64,000 nucleotides of DNA from CAYMCO01 sp964388955 (GTDB lineage: Bacteria > Chloroflexota > Anaerolineae > Anaerolineales > E44-bin32), in contig CAYMCO010000001.1 of assembly GCA_964388955.1 (NCBI GenBank), forward strand, positions 186,001 to 250,000, in the 5' to 3' direction. Under the pieces are notes generated by a model. That model was not told the origin of the DNA, did no database searches, and saw only the letters and a program-made list of their open reading frames with translations. The position numbers and the translations under genes are program-made. Positions within the stretch are counted from its first letter, which is position 1. Every line of letters starts with the position of its first letter. Shown piece by piece: positions 15,768 through 24,401 of the stretch.

Positions 15768-16825
15768 GCAGGCACATCGCGGTCGCTATGAGCGGCGGTG
15801 TGGACAGCTCCACCGCGGCCGCGCTGCTCGTCGAGCAGGGGGAGCAGGTATTCGGCATTATGCTCCGCCTGTGGAGCCCCTCCAAAACGATTCGGAACCG
15901 CTGCTGCTCGCCAGAATCGATGGCGGCCGCCCGGCGTGTGGCGGCCGGCCTGAATATCCCCTTCTATGTGGTGGACGCGCGCTCGGCGTTTAGGCGGGCT
16001 GTCGTCGAGCACTTCATTGATGGCTATGTGAACGGAATCACGCCCAACCCATGCATACGCTGCAACCAGGAGATCCGTTGGACACTACTGCTTCGGCGAG
16101 CGCTGGCCATTGGCGCGACGCACATGGCCACCGGCCATTACGCGCGGCTGCGGAGCAATGGCCGGGCCGTACAGCTATTGAGGGGCGCCGATCCGGCAAA
16201 GGACCAGTCATACGTGCTCAGTTTTCTCGGCCAAGACCAGCTCCGCAGCACTGTGCTCCCCTTGGGAAATCTGTCAAAGCGGGAGGTGCGGGAGCACGCC
16301 CACCGCCTGGCTCTCCCCGTGGCGGATCGCCAGGACAGCCAGGATTTGTGCTTCGTTGGAGATTTGGATTACCGCGAGTTTCTGCAGGACACCGGCGCCC
16401 CGCTTCCGCCCGCGGGACCGATCGTCGACCGTCAGGGAAATGTTCTCGGCCATCATAAGGGCATTCATCGCTACACCATCGGGCAGCGGCGCGGCCTTGG
16501 CATGTCGGCATCTGAGCCGTTGTACGTTATCAGGAAGGAGATTCTCGGGAATCGCCTGGTTGTCGGGCCCCGTGCTGCATTGGGCCAGTCTGAGTTCCAG
16601 TCTGACTCCGTGAATTGGGTTGCCCCATCCGCCCCCACTGGGCCTATCGAAGCCACTGTCCAAGTTCGCTACAATGGGGAGGAGGTTCCTGCCACCATCA
16701 TCCCGCAATCCGGCGCCAGTGTGCGGGTTGAACTCCATTCTCCACTTGACAACGTCACGCCTGGCCAGGGCAGCGTCTTCTATCAGGGGGAACAATGCCT
16801 GGGAGGAGGAATTATCCGCGGATGA
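15764..16825 (+). CDS. mnmA: tRNA-specific 2-thiouridylase MnmA
   Basis: It adds the 2-thio group to wobble uridine 34 of tRNA Lys, Glu and Gln. The 353-residue protein starts at ATG 15764, overlapping the desulfurase stop. The ATP PP-loop is AMSGGVDSSTA (about residues 8-18). The two catalytic cysteines lie in NPCIRCNQ and QDLCFVGD. DSQDLCF and the GQRRGLG segment are diagnostic, and the C-terminal beta-barrel is intact. Coupling to a cysteine desulfurase makes the sulfur relay direct. The stop in turn overlaps the start of a small membrane protein. Confidence 0.96.
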   Translation: MSRHIAVAMSGGVDSSTAAALLVEQGEQVFGIMLRLWSPSKTIRNRCCSPESMAAARRVAAGLNIPFYVVDARSAFRRAVVEHFIDGYVNGITPNPCIRCNQEIRWTLLLRRALAIGATHMATGHYARLRSNGRAVQLLRGADPAKDQSYVLSFLGQDQLRSTVLPLGNLSKREVREHAHRLALPVADRQDSQDLCFVGDLDYREFLQDTGAPLPPAGPIVDRQGNVLGHHKGIHRYTIGQRRGLGMSASEPLYVIRKEILGNRLVVGPRAALGQSEFQSDSVNWVAPSAPTGPIEATVQVRYNGEEVPATIIPQSGASVRVELHSPLDNVTPGQGSVFYQGEQCLGGGIIRG

Positions 16826-17121
16826 ACCTACCCAGTCTTGCCTTTGGGTTGCTGATATCCACAGCGCTTGGGTTGGCGTTTCACCTACTTCGAGGAGGCG
16901 GGGTCAGCCGCATGTTCTGGTATCTGGTCACCGCATGGATTTCATTCCCGGCCGGACATTTCGTAGGTGGATGGATCGGAATCGTTTCTCTCCGGCTGGG
17001 CGACATCAACCTGCTGCCTGCGATACTGGCGACCATTCTGGGTCTGATTCTCTCCAGCTTCCTTGCCCTCCCCGCCCGGCCTGCGCGGACCGGCCCCGGG
17101 AGCAAAGGCGATTCCGACTGA
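16822..17121 (+). CDS. small membrane protein, 99 aa
   Basis: The ATG at 16822 overlaps the mnmA stop (ATGA). The 99-residue product has three hydrophobic segments and a short basic C-terminal tail ending GSKGDSD. No family motif is recognised. Coupling to mnmA looks like operon convenience rather than shared function. It may be an uncharacterised Chloroflexota membrane protein. Confidence 0.65.
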   Translation: MNLPSLAFGLLISTALGLAFHLLRGGGVSRMFWYLVTAWISFPAGHFVGGWIGIVSLRLGDINLLPAILATILGLILSSFLALPARPARTGPGSKGDSD

Positions 17122-17130
17122 ACGCCCCTG

Positions 17131-17139
17131 TGCTATAAT
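17131..17139 (+). promoter_or_regulatory. extended -10 for leaderless transcription of the 149-aa gene
   Basis: TGCTATAAT at 17131-17139, nine bases before the ATG at 17149. No Shine-Dalgarno lies between, so the mRNA is expected to start within a few bases of the start codon. Confidence 0.55.
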
Positions 17140-17148
17140 CTACTCGCC

Positions 17149-17598
17149 ATGACGGATCACACCGCTAGAGAGCCAGAGGCGCTGCGCACGGGGGTCAGCA
17201 CGGAGCCCTCCAGCGCCAGATCGCGTGCAATTCTCATCGCTGGCGGTCTGCTGGCAGTGCTGGTTTTGATCGCCATCGGGTTTGCGGTCGTGACCATGGT
17301 GAACCATCCGGGACGCACCGAGAACATCCGCGACATCGTGATCATCTTCATGGCAGTGGAATTCCTCGTGATCGGCGCGGCCCTGATCATCCTGATCGTC
17401 CAAATCGCTCAGCTCACTGCGCTGCTGCAAAATGAGATCAAGCCCATCTTGGATTCCACGAGCGAGACCGTCAACACCGTTCGGGGAACAACGACATTCC
17501 TGTCAGAGCGCCTGGTAAGGCCCGCCATCAAAGTCAACAGCTCGTTGGCTGCGGTCCGGCGGGCGATTGATCTCATCCGGTTTGGCCGCTCAGGCTAG
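17149..17598 (+). CDS. two-helix membrane protein, partner of YtxH-like gene
   Basis: The 149-residue product has a hydrophilic N-terminus and two membrane segments (about residues 27-49 and 62-85). An amphipathic C-terminal part follows that reads like a DUF948-type coiled region (VRGTTTFLSERLVRPAIKV). It lies 44 bases upstream of a YtxH-domain gene, and together they resemble the small envelope-stress protein pairs (YtxG/YtxH type) of Gram-positive bacteria. The family assignment is tentative. Its own extended -10 suggests a leaderless mRNA. No catalytic residues are seen. Confidence 0.65.
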   Translation: MTDHTAREPEALRTGVSTEPSSARSRAILIAGGLLAVLVLIAIGFAVVTMVNHPGRTENIRDIVIIFMAVEFLVIGAALIILIVQIAQLTALLQNEIKPILDSTSETVNTVRGTTTFLSERLVRPAIKVNSSLAAVRRAIDLIRFGRSG

Positions 17599-17642
17599 GG
17601 CGGCCTTTGCAGAGCCAATGAAAAGGGAAGGAGATAGGAAAG

Positions 17643-18020
17643 ATGGCAGACAATAGCGGCTCGGAATTTTCAGCCTTCGTATCGGGCTTTGTGATCGGCG
17701 GGCTCGTTGGAGCGGCGGTGGCCTTGCTGATGGCGCCCCAATCCGGTGAAGAGACCCGCACCCTGCTGCGAGAGAAGGGGATCGAAATCCGGAATCAAAC
17801 CCAGCAAACCGCAGAAGAGGCCCGGGCGAGAGCCGAGGAACTGGCCAAGCAGGCGCGCATGCGGGCCGAGGAACTCCAGAAGCAGGGACAGGTCATCCTA
17901 GAGGAGCAGCGCGCCAAACTCGAACAGGCCGTCGATTCCGGACGCAAAGCTGCCCGGCGAACGGCCAAGGAAGTCGAAGAAGGCGCCGCGGACGTGGCTG
18001 AGGAAGCCGACGAAGCCTAA
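17643..18020 (+). CDS. YtxH domain protein
   Basis: The 125-residue protein has one N-terminal glycine-rich membrane segment, FVIGGLVGAAVALLMAPQSG. This is the YtxH signature, in which the helix ends with a P-x-S/K-G turn. A long charged coiled coil rich in Glu, Ala, Arg and Gln follows. Proteins of this family are small membrane proteins linked to general or envelope stress. A strong GGAAGGAG lies before the ATG. The C-terminal VEEGAADVAEEADEA is acidic. Confidence 0.85.
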   Translation: MADNSGSEFSAFVSGFVIGGLVGAAVALLMAPQSGEETRTLLREKGIEIRNQTQQTAEEARARAEELAKQARMRAEELQKQGQVILEEQRAKLEQAVDSGRKAARRTAKEVEEGAADVAEEADEA

Positions 18021-18110
18021 ACACCCATAGCAAGCGGGTTCGCCCGACACACCCTGGGCCCTGCTGGATGGAACAAGCCACAATCGGGCGCGTGCGAGAA
18101 TTCTAGCACC

Positions 18111-18150
18111 CGCCCGTCTCACGGCCCCCCCCGGCGCCCGCACACATACG
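18111..18150 (+). repeat. 40-bp direct repeat, left copy, abutting the assembly gap
   Basis: Bases 18111-18150 match 18224-18263 over 40 positions with a few substitutions. Both begin CGCCCGTCTCACG and end GCCCGCACAC, one base, then TACG. This copy ends exactly at the N run. Confidence 0.6.
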
Positions 18151-18160
18151 NNNNNNNNNN
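18151..18160. other. scaffold gap (10 N)
   Basis: Ten unresolved bases. The right flank is strongly self-complementary (CACCCC...GGGGTG near 18161-18179 and ACCCCCACATGGGGG near 18187-18201), and the left flank is half of a direct repeat. Either feature can break assembly. The true gap length is unknown. Confidence 0.95.
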
Positions 18161-18223
18161 CACCCCGGGGCCGGGGGTGTAGGAAAACCCCCACATGGGG
18201 GCGCGTGCGCCAAGGGGCCACCG

Positions 18224-18263
18224 CGCCCGTCTCACGTCCCCTCCGGTCGCCCGCACACTTACG
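18224..18263 (+). repeat. 40-bp direct repeat, right copy
   Basis: Imperfect copy of 18111-18150; the unit spacing is 113 bases including the gap. It lies between the gap and the end of the NAD(P)HX repair gene. No gene is visible between 18021 and 18297. Confidence 0.6.
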
Positions 18264-18297
18264 GAGGATCCCCTCATCCAAGGGGGACCGTCGAGCT

Positions 18298-19932
18298 TCA
18301 CACTCCCGGCCTGATCTCGGCGATCGCCTCCGCCAGCGCGCCCTCCACGTCCCCCGCCAAGACACCCGCAGAGGTGCCGGCATATTCGGCTGCGATCTCC
18401 CCCGCGCGCCCATGCAAGTAGGCCCCGAGCACCGCAGCCTCGAATGGGGCCACTCCCTGGGCCCGCAGCCCGGCAATTGCTCCGGCGAGCACATCCCCCG
18501 TTCCGGCGCGCGCCAGGGCCGCGGTGGCGAACGGGATCATCGCCGCGCGGCCTTCTGGGGAGGCCACAACCGTGAAAGCGCCCTTCAGCACCACCACCTG
18601 ACCCCACTCAGCGGCGAAGCGCGTGGCAACCCCCACCCTGTCGGCTTGGATCTCGCCAATTCCCTCACCGGTCAACCTCGCCATCTCTCCGGGATGTGGG
18701 GTGAGGATGGACCACTTCGGAAGCCGCTTTGGCCACTGTTCGAGCTCCGAGAGCAGGTTGAGCGCGTCGGCATCGATGATACATGCGGGCAGCGGCTTTG
18801 AATCCCACATCTCCTCCGTCGTCTCCTCCGTGACGAAACCGATTGGGTGGCGCCTTGCGTGCCCCCCGTCGCCGAAGAGCGCCTCCAAATAAGCCTTCGT
18901 GGTCTCCTCGCGAGCAAACCCTGGACCCACCAACAGCGCTTCCGTGTTCTCGAACTCCTCGGCGATTATCTCCCTTGCGTCCTCCGCCACCACTCCCATC
19001 TCGTGCGGCAGCAGCAGCCATGTCGCCTCAGGCAAGATGCCCACGATCAACCTCTGGATCGAGGCCGGCACCGCCATTGTGACCAAGCCCGCGCCCACGC
19101 GATACGCGGCCCGCCCAGCCAGGGCAGCCGCTCCCGGATAGTTCACCGACCCGGCGTTCACGATAATACGGCCGAACGTCCCCTTGTGCGAGCTGCGCGG
19201 GCGAGGCGGCAGCCATTCCCGAAGGACATCCGGTGTTGGAATCTCGAGTTGAACAGCGCCAAGCGGCTCCTGATCCTCCGGGATCCCGATATCCGCAATC
19301 ACCAGCTCCCCCACGAAATCCGCGCCCGGAAAGCGCAAGAGCCCGATCTTCGCCGCCGCCAGAGTCACCGTCAGGTCCGCAGGCAAGGTCTCCTCTGCGG
19401 CATCGCCGCTATCACAATCGATCCCCGACGGGCAATCGACCGCCACTACATAGGGCCGCGTCCCGAGCTTCTGCAGCGCTGCCGTCAAGCTGCGCAATCC
19501 CTTCTTGATTTCTCCCCGCAGCGGCAAAGACGTCCCTGTACCCAGCAAGGCGTCGACCAGAATGTCCGCACTTTTCACCAGGTTCGTCAACACCCTCCAG
19601 CGCTGATCCTGACTCGCCTCCGCGATCAGCCCGCCCTTGGTTCGCAACCGCGCCAGATTCTTGTCGTCTTCGCCGCGCTCTCCGAAGATGTACGCGCCCA
19701 CCTGCGCGCCGCCCTCCGAGAGGTAATGACCGGCGACCAGGCCATCGCCTCCGTTGTTGCCTGGGCCGACAAGGATGGCTACACGCAACCCTGTCGTATC
19801 CGTGAACCGCGCCAACACCTGCTCGGCGATCGCGCGCCCGGCGTTCTCCATCATTTGGTCGAAGCTCAGCCCCGATGCGTCGGCTTCCTTCTCAACGGCG
19901 CGCATCTGCTCAACTGTGACGATCTTCTTCAC
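18298..19932 (-). CDS. nnrDE: bifunctional NAD(P)HX epimerase / ADP-dependent NAD(P)HX dehydratase
   Basis: This enzyme repairs hydrated NADH and NADPH: an N-terminal epimerase (YjeF_N, about residues 1-215) and a C-terminal dehydratase of the ribokinase fold (about 230-540). The N-terminal domain shows GPGNNGGDGLVAGHYL and AVDCPSGID. The C-terminal domain shows KGTFGRIIVNAGS, ILTPHPGEMARL and RAGTGDVLAGAIA. The 544-residue length is normal. The GTG start at 19932 has GGAGG upstream. It is last in a minus-strand run behind SCP2, GMC and AOR genes (57 bases after AOR), so NAD(P)H repair may be co-expressed with that redox cassette. Confidence 0.95.
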   Translation of the reverse strand: MKKIVTVEQMRAVEKEADASGLSFDQMMENAGRAIAEQVLARFTDTTGLRVAILVGPGNNGGDGLVAGHYLSEGGAQVGAYIFGERGEDDKNLARLRTKGGLIAEASQDQRWRVLTNLVKSADILVDALLGTGTSLPLRGEIKKGLRSLTAALQKLGTRPYVVAVDCPSGIDCDSGDAAEETLPADLTVTLAAAKIGLLRFPGADFVGELVIADIGIPEDQEPLGAVQLEIPTPDVLREWLPPRPRSSHKGTFGRIIVNAGSVNYPGAAALAGRAAYRVGAGLVTMAVPASIQRLIVGILPEATWLLLPHEMGVVAEDAREIIAEEFENTEALLVGPGFAREETTKAYLEALFGDGGHARRHPIGFVTEETTEEMWDSKPLPACIIDADALNLLSELEQWPKRLPKWSILTPHPGEMARLTGEGIGEIQADRVGVATRFAAEWGQVVVLKGAFTVVASPEGRAAMIPFATAALARAGTGDVLAGAIAGLRAQGVAPFEAAVLGAYLHGRAGEIAAEYAGTSAGVLAGDVEGALAEAIAEIRPGV

Positions 19933-19989
19933 ACTTGCCTCCGTGTATCCATGCAGGATAGAGCAATCATACCTCCCCTTGCGCCCGTC

Positions 19990-21840
19990 TCATACCGCGC
20001 CGGGCTCCTTTGACCAAATATCCCCCACCAATGAGCCCAGCCCTAATCGCCGCAAACACTCCTCCGTCGGCTTTCCCGACTCAGGGTCCCACCGACGCGC
20101 CCTGTAGTACGCCTCCAGCATCTCCCGGAACGGCGGCACATATCCCGCGGACCCACCATCCGCCAAGGGAACGGCGAGCGGAGGTGGCAGCTTATCCGCC
20201 TCTCCTTTATGACCGAGGCGATGATTGATCACGCGTTTGATGTTCCAAGCGCGTTCCCCCAGCTCCATGATCTCATCGAGGTCGTAGTCCAAGCCTGTAC
20301 AGGCGTTGATCAGCCGCACCAGATCAACCGGCTCCAAGTTCGCGAACTGGCACATGACCAAGGAGCTGCCGACCGTCCGCCAATCCTGATGGAGGGCCAC
20401 GCTGGCCGCCTTCTCGGCACCGGCTTGCCGACGATGGAATTTCACACCGATCTCCTCGACCGTGCCGCCGATCTCGACAAGGAAGAAATCACTTTGATTG
20501 TGGCAGGCACCACGCGGCGAAGTGGCATACACCAAGGCCATGCCTGATGCGCCGCGCGGATCGTGGTAGGCCACCTCGAGCCCGTGAACCTGCACCGCCA
20601 TCTCCGGAACGCCAAACGCCGCCGCCAGCCCTCGCGCACCGCCTGCGATCAGTTCGCCCAATCCCTGGCGCCGAGCGGTCTGATGAATCAGCGCCTCTGC
20701 GGCCTCGGCATTCCCCCACTCCAGCGCCAAGCCGTCGCTATCCGATCCGTCGATGATCCCACGCTCATACAGCGTGAAGGCGAGGCCGATGGTGTTCGAC
20801 AACGAGATGCTGTCCATCCCGTAGCGATCGCACCATTCCCCCATTCTGGTGATCGCCGCCAGATCGGAAATCAGCAAATTGGGGCCGAATCCGGCGATTG
20901 TCTCATGTTCGGGGCCCTTCCGCTCAAGGCCATCCCCGAGCCGCACTTTTCGGCCGCAGGCGATCACACAGCCGTGGCAGGTGCTTACCCCGCTCAAGAT
21001 GGTCTCCGCCATCCTTGCGCCCGAGACCTGCTCTACTCCGTCAAACCTGCCTTGCGCATAATACTTCTTCGGTAGGATACCCAAGTAATCGAGATAGTTC
21101 GCCACCCCTGCGGTCCCGGTCTCCCGGAGCCCCAGCGTGATGTTATCCTGGCGCAAACCGCGATTCACCTCGCTTCTCAACCGGCCGAATCGATCGTCGT
21201 GCACGACCGGAATCGCACGGTGCCCGTCCACCGCAATCGCCTTCAGGTGCTTCGACCCCATCACGGCGCCCATCCCCGTCCGGCCAGCCAAGCGGCCATG
21301 GTCGCAGAGGATGCTTGCGAACGGGATCTGCGTCTCTCCGGCGAGCCCGATACTTGCTATACGCAAGCCCGGATTCGAAAACCGATCTCGCAAGCGCAAC
21401 TGTGTCTCGTAGGTATCGGTGACACCCCACAGGTCACCTGCGTCATGAATCTCCGCAATTCCATCGCGCACCAACAACGTCGAGGGTCCCGGTGCTTTTC
21501 CCCGCAAGACCAGGCCGTCATAGCCGGCGGATCGCAGCGCGGGGCCGAAGAATCCGCCGCAGTTGGACTCCCCCCATATTCCGGTGGCCGGCGAACGAGC
21601 GCAAACCGCGAAACGACCCACCGCCGGCCCCTTTGTCCCAGTAAGCGGCCCTGTCATGAACATCAAGGGGGCGCTCGCAGACAAAGGGCCCACGTCGGCT
21701 GTGAGCTCATCATATAGCCACCTGGCAGCCAGACTTGCACCGCCCAGGAAACCTCGCAGCCAATCCGACCGAACCTCATCGACCCGCGCGCGACCATTGG
21801 ACAAATCCACGTTCAAGACTCTCAACTTCAGTTCATCCAA
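19990..21840 (-). CDS. aor: aldehyde:ferredoxin oxidoreductase (tungsten/molybdenum-pterin)
   Basis: AOR-family enzymes oxidise aldehydes to carboxylic acids with ferredoxin through a bis-pterin W or Mo centre and one Fe4S4 cluster. The CHGCVIAC triad plus a distal Cys in SSLVMCQFANL give the four cluster ligands. GRTGMGAVMGSKHLKAI and GPLTGTKGPAVGRFA are characteristic pterin-binding segments, and the protein has 616 residues, full length for the family. A GTG at 21918 would add 26 basic residues lacking similarity to the usual N-terminus. TTG 21840, preceded by GGGAGGG, places LKLRVLNVDLSNG at the start as in homologues. It is adjacent to a cholesterol-oxidase-like GMC enzyme and an SCP2 lipid carrier. 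The substrate is unknown; oxygen-sensitive, anaerobic metabolism is implied. Confidence 0.93.
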   Translation of the reverse strand: MDELKLRVLNVDLSNGRARVDEVRSDWLRGFLGGASLAARWLYDELTADVGPLSASAPLMFMTGPLTGTKGPAVGRFAVCARSPATGIWGESNCGGFFGPALRSAGYDGLVLRGKAPGPSTLLVRDGIAEIHDAGDLWGVTDTYETQLRLRDRFSNPGLRIASIGLAGETQIPFASILCDHGRLAGRTGMGAVMGSKHLKAIAVDGHRAIPVVHDDRFGRLRSEVNRGLRQDNITLGLRETGTAGVANYLDYLGILPKKYYAQGRFDGVEQVSGARMAETILSGVSTCHGCVIACGRKVRLGDGLERKGPEHETIAGFGPNLLISDLAAITRMGEWCDRYGMDSISLSNTIGLAFTLYERGIIDGSDSDGLALEWGNAEAAEALIHQTARRQGLGELIAGGARGLAAAFGVPEMAVQVHGLEVAYHDPRGASGMALVYATSPRGACHNQSDFFLVEIGGTVEEIGVKFHRRQAGAEKAASVALHQDWRTVGSSLVMCQFANLEPVDLVRLINACTGLDYDLDEIMELGERAWNIKRVINHRLGHKGEADKLPPPLAVPLADGGSAGYVPPFREMLEAYYRARRWDPESGKPTEECLRRLGLGSLVGDIWSKEPGAV

Positions 21841-21924
21841 TGGCAGGTGCCCTCCCACTCGTCGCCGCAATCCCCCATGCGCACGTTTCCCGGATCGAAG
21901 GCCTACGATCTGGCCCACTTGCGC

Positions 21925-23538
21925 TCACTCTTGGCCTTCCGCTTTTGGGGAGATCTGGCTCATCGCATACTCCGCCAGCGCCGTGATCGTCAGGCTCGGA
22001 TTCAGGCCAGGATTGCCCGGCATGATCGATCCATCCACCACGTACAGCCCCGGGTAGTTGAAAAGCTGGCATCCGAGACCAACCACCCCGTCCGCATCGG
22101 TCTCGGCCATCGCGCAGCCCCCCAGGATATGGGCGGTTGTCGGCACGCCGAAGATGCCTTCGCTGATCGAGCTCTGCGGGATGCCGTTCACCCTTTGTGC
22201 AAAGCGCTTGGCAACAAGGTGCCCCACATCCACCTCGGTGGGGGGCTTAACCCGTTGATCCACTTCTGAGACCAAGCCGCGGCGAAACAAGGTCGTCAGG
22301 CCCCTGGACCAGCGAAGGCGCAGGTGTGTGTTCTCGCTCTGCATGACGAGTAGAATCGTGGAACGCCTCGCCCAACTGGGGAGTTTCGTCCGCAGGAAGT
22401 CGATCGGATGACGCAATATCCCCCTAATCGTGCGCACCACACGGCGCAGAAGGCTGCCGCCGCGCCCGATCAGGGGGGCGGCCAACAGGCTGATGAGCGA
22501 GGATCCATCCGAGTACCGGACAGGCTCGATGTGCGTGACGTCATCCCCCCGGAAGATAGAAGTGATCGCGACCCCCTCGGAGTAGTTCACGCCGCTCTCC
22601 CGGCTGGTCACGCCCAACAGCTCCTCATTGTTCGTGCGCACGCCTTCACCGAGGCATTCGGATATGTTGGGCAGGCTCCCCACTTCGTCACGGCAGTGGA
22701 ACAGCAGCTTCAGCGTTCCCAATGTGCCCGCAGAAACCACGACGCTCCGCGCCAGCACGGATCCCCGTTCCCGCCGCCACCGCGAGGTAGTCGCCCTATA
22801 GTCCAAGCGATACCGCGCCCCGGAAGCATGCTGTGCGTCAACAAGCGAGATGCTCTCGACCGTGGACTCGGATTGGATTCGGGCGCCCGCCAATTCGGCA
22901 AAATAAAGGTAGTTCTTTTCAAGGCTGTTCTTCGCATTGTAGCGACAGCCGACCATGCAGCCTCCGCAGAAGATACATCCGCTCCGAGCCGGTCCCCGGC
23001 CACCGAAGTAGGGATCTTCCACCATCTCGCCCGGCTCACCGAAGAAGATGCCCACCTCCGTGGGCCGGAAGGTCCCCTCCCGCCCAAGCTCCCGAGCGAT
23101 CGCTCTCAGCTCATCGTCAGCTGGGGTGAATCTCGGGTTTTCCGCCACTCCCAGCATGCGCCGAGCCGTACGATAGTGCGATTTGAGGATCGACCGCCAG
23201 TCCCCCAGTTGGCTCCATCCCGGCGCGTCGAATAATCGCGGGTCCGGTTCCACCAGCACCCCCGCATAGCCCAGGCTGCCACCACCCACCCCAGAGAACC
23301 CCAACACCAGCGCATCTTTGAGTGGGCTGAATTGCATAATCCCATAGGCTCCCAGTGCCGGAAGCCAGAGAAACTTGCCCAAGTCCCAGTTGGTCTCCGG
23401 GAAGTCGCTGTCCCGGTAGCGTCGGCCCCGCTCCATCACCAGCACGCTGTATCCCTTCTCGGAGAGCCTCAAGGCAGAAACGCTGCCTCCAAAACCGGAA
23501 CCGACGATAACAAAGTCATACACCTGTCGATAGGGCAT
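21925..23538 (-). CDS. GMC-type FAD oxidoreductase, cholesterol-oxidase-like
   Basis: The 537-residue flavoprotein has the Rossmann FAD motif VIVGSGFGGSVSA at the N-terminus, GFSGVGGGSLGYAG, and the C-terminal GMC segment PTTAHILGGCAMA with NPGLNPSLTITALAEY. A four-Cys motif, CIFCGGCMVGC, lies near residue 206. It occurs in some cholesterol-oxidase-like dehydrogenases and could bind an iron-sulfur cluster, implying a dehydrogenase rather than an oxygen-using oxidase. ATG 23538 with GGGGGAAGG upstream is preferred over TTG 23598. The likely reaction is oxidation of an alcohol or sterol to a ketone or aldehyde. It lies between SCP2 (upstream) and AOR (downstream) in one run. Confidence 0.88.
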   Translation of the reverse strand: MPYRQVYDFVIVGSGFGGSVSALRLSEKGYSVLVMERGRRYRDSDFPETNWDLGKFLWLPALGAYGIMQFSPLKDALVLGFSGVGGGSLGYAGVLVEPDPRLFDAPGWSQLGDWRSILKSHYRTARRMLGVAENPRFTPADDELRAIARELGREGTFRPTEVGIFFGEPGEMVEDPYFGGRGPARSGCIFCGGCMVGCRYNAKNSLEKNYLYFAELAGARIQSESTVESISLVDAQHASGARYRLDYRATTSRWRRERGSVLARSVVVSAGTLGTLKLLFHCRDEVGSLPNISECLGEGVRTNNEELLGVTSRESGVNYSEGVAITSIFRGDDVTHIEPVRYSDGSSLISLLAAPLIGRGGSLLRRVVRTIRGILRHPIDFLRTKLPSWARRSTILLVMQSENTHLRLRWSRGLTTLFRRGLVSEVDQRVKPPTEVDVGHLVAKRFAQRVNGIPQSSISEGIFGVPTTAHILGGCAMAETDADGVVGLGCQLFNYPGLYVVDGSIMPGNPGLNPSLTITALAEYAMSQISPKAEGQE

Positions 23539-23691
23539 GGGGCGCCTTCCCCCGTATGCTTCCCAAACTGATATCCCATCGTCGTGGTGTCGATCCAAGC
23601 GGCATCTCGAGGTCGGGCCACTTCCCTAGCTCTTGGGGCCAGCACACGATCGGGATCTCCGCCTCGAAGGATCGCAGCGCCTGCCATCCGG

Positions 23692-24108
23692 CTATGTCTC
23701 CAAGCCGGACACCTCACGCGCGCAGCGAACGAAATCCAGCACCACGGGCACATTCTTCATTAGATAGGCCATCCTGCCGGTCAGCTTCAGTTTCCTGGTG
23801 AGCATCGCTTGCATCGGGTCCAATCCCCCTTCGAGGACCTTGGTGAAATTCGAGAGCGAGGCCGTGAGCGAGAATCTTGCCGTTGGCGCCTGTTCTTTAG
23901 ACCCCTGAACCGAAGCCACTCGGCGGCATTTCCCATGCCACAGATCCATGTAGTAGTACAGGGTCTCCCCCTCGTCCGCTTCATCCGGCTGGACGACAAA
24001 GAGGAAATCCCCCTCCCAACCCTTGGCGATGCGGGCATAACGCTCGTCGCTGTTCAGTTTCTCATGCAGGGCTTGCAGCCATTCGGCGCTTGGAAAAGGA
24101 TAGCCCAT
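23692..24108 (-). CDS. SCP2 sterol/lipid-carrier domain protein
   Basis: The 138-residue protein consists of one SCP2-type domain. It has a DEGETLYYYMDLWHGKC beta strand region, a FSLTASLSNFTKVLEG helix corresponding to the lipid-binding tunnel, and LDPMQAMLTRKLKLTG, matching the family's 'L-x-P-x-x-A-F-x-x-G-K-L-K-x-x-G' segment. SCP2 domains bind sterols, fatty acyl chains or other apolar molecules. A very strong GGGGAGGTGA precedes the ATG. It is the first gene of the SCP2-GMC-AOR-NnrDE run and probably delivers or holds the hydrophobic substrate of the following oxidoreductases; that link is inference. Confidence 0.85.
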   Translation of the reverse strand: MGYPFPSAEWLQALHEKLNSDERYARIAKGWEGDFLFVVQPDEADEGETLYYYMDLWHGKCRRVASVQGSKEQAPTARFSLTASLSNFTKVLEGGLDPMQAMLTRKLKLTGRMAYLMKNVPVVLDFVRCAREVSGLET

Positions 24109-24177
24109 GGGTCACCTCCCCGGCGCATTGATTATGCGCTACCCCGGAGGGCCTGTCAACGCACGCGCATTGAGGGA

Positions 24178-24224
24178 GCGTTCCATTTCAAGGCGCAGAC
24201 GAATTTGAGGATGGAAGCCGCACC
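24178..24224 (+). repeat. dispersed 47-bp hairpin element B, copy 1
   Basis: Matches 46011-46057 at about 38 of 47 positions with no gaps. Both start GCGTTCCAT and end ATGGAAGCCGCACC. The internal TTCCAT and ATGGAA are inverted repeats, so each copy can fold on itself. Confidence 0.6.
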
Positions 24225-24401
24225 GGCCCTTCGTCATCCTACCATCTCCGCACGGCCCCATGGCGCAGACTCTCGGCCGCGGCGACGCTTTCCCTGCCGC
24301 CGGCGCTTTTCGGCCCCCCCCACCCCCAACCCCTCCCCCCGCGCATGGAATTGACTTCTCAATCATTGGAAGCGGCGCGGGGGGAGAGGCTGATCAAACG
24401 A

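Noticed and set aside
18151..18160. N run as a biological feature
   Set aside because: It is an assembly artefact; only the flanking repeat is informative.
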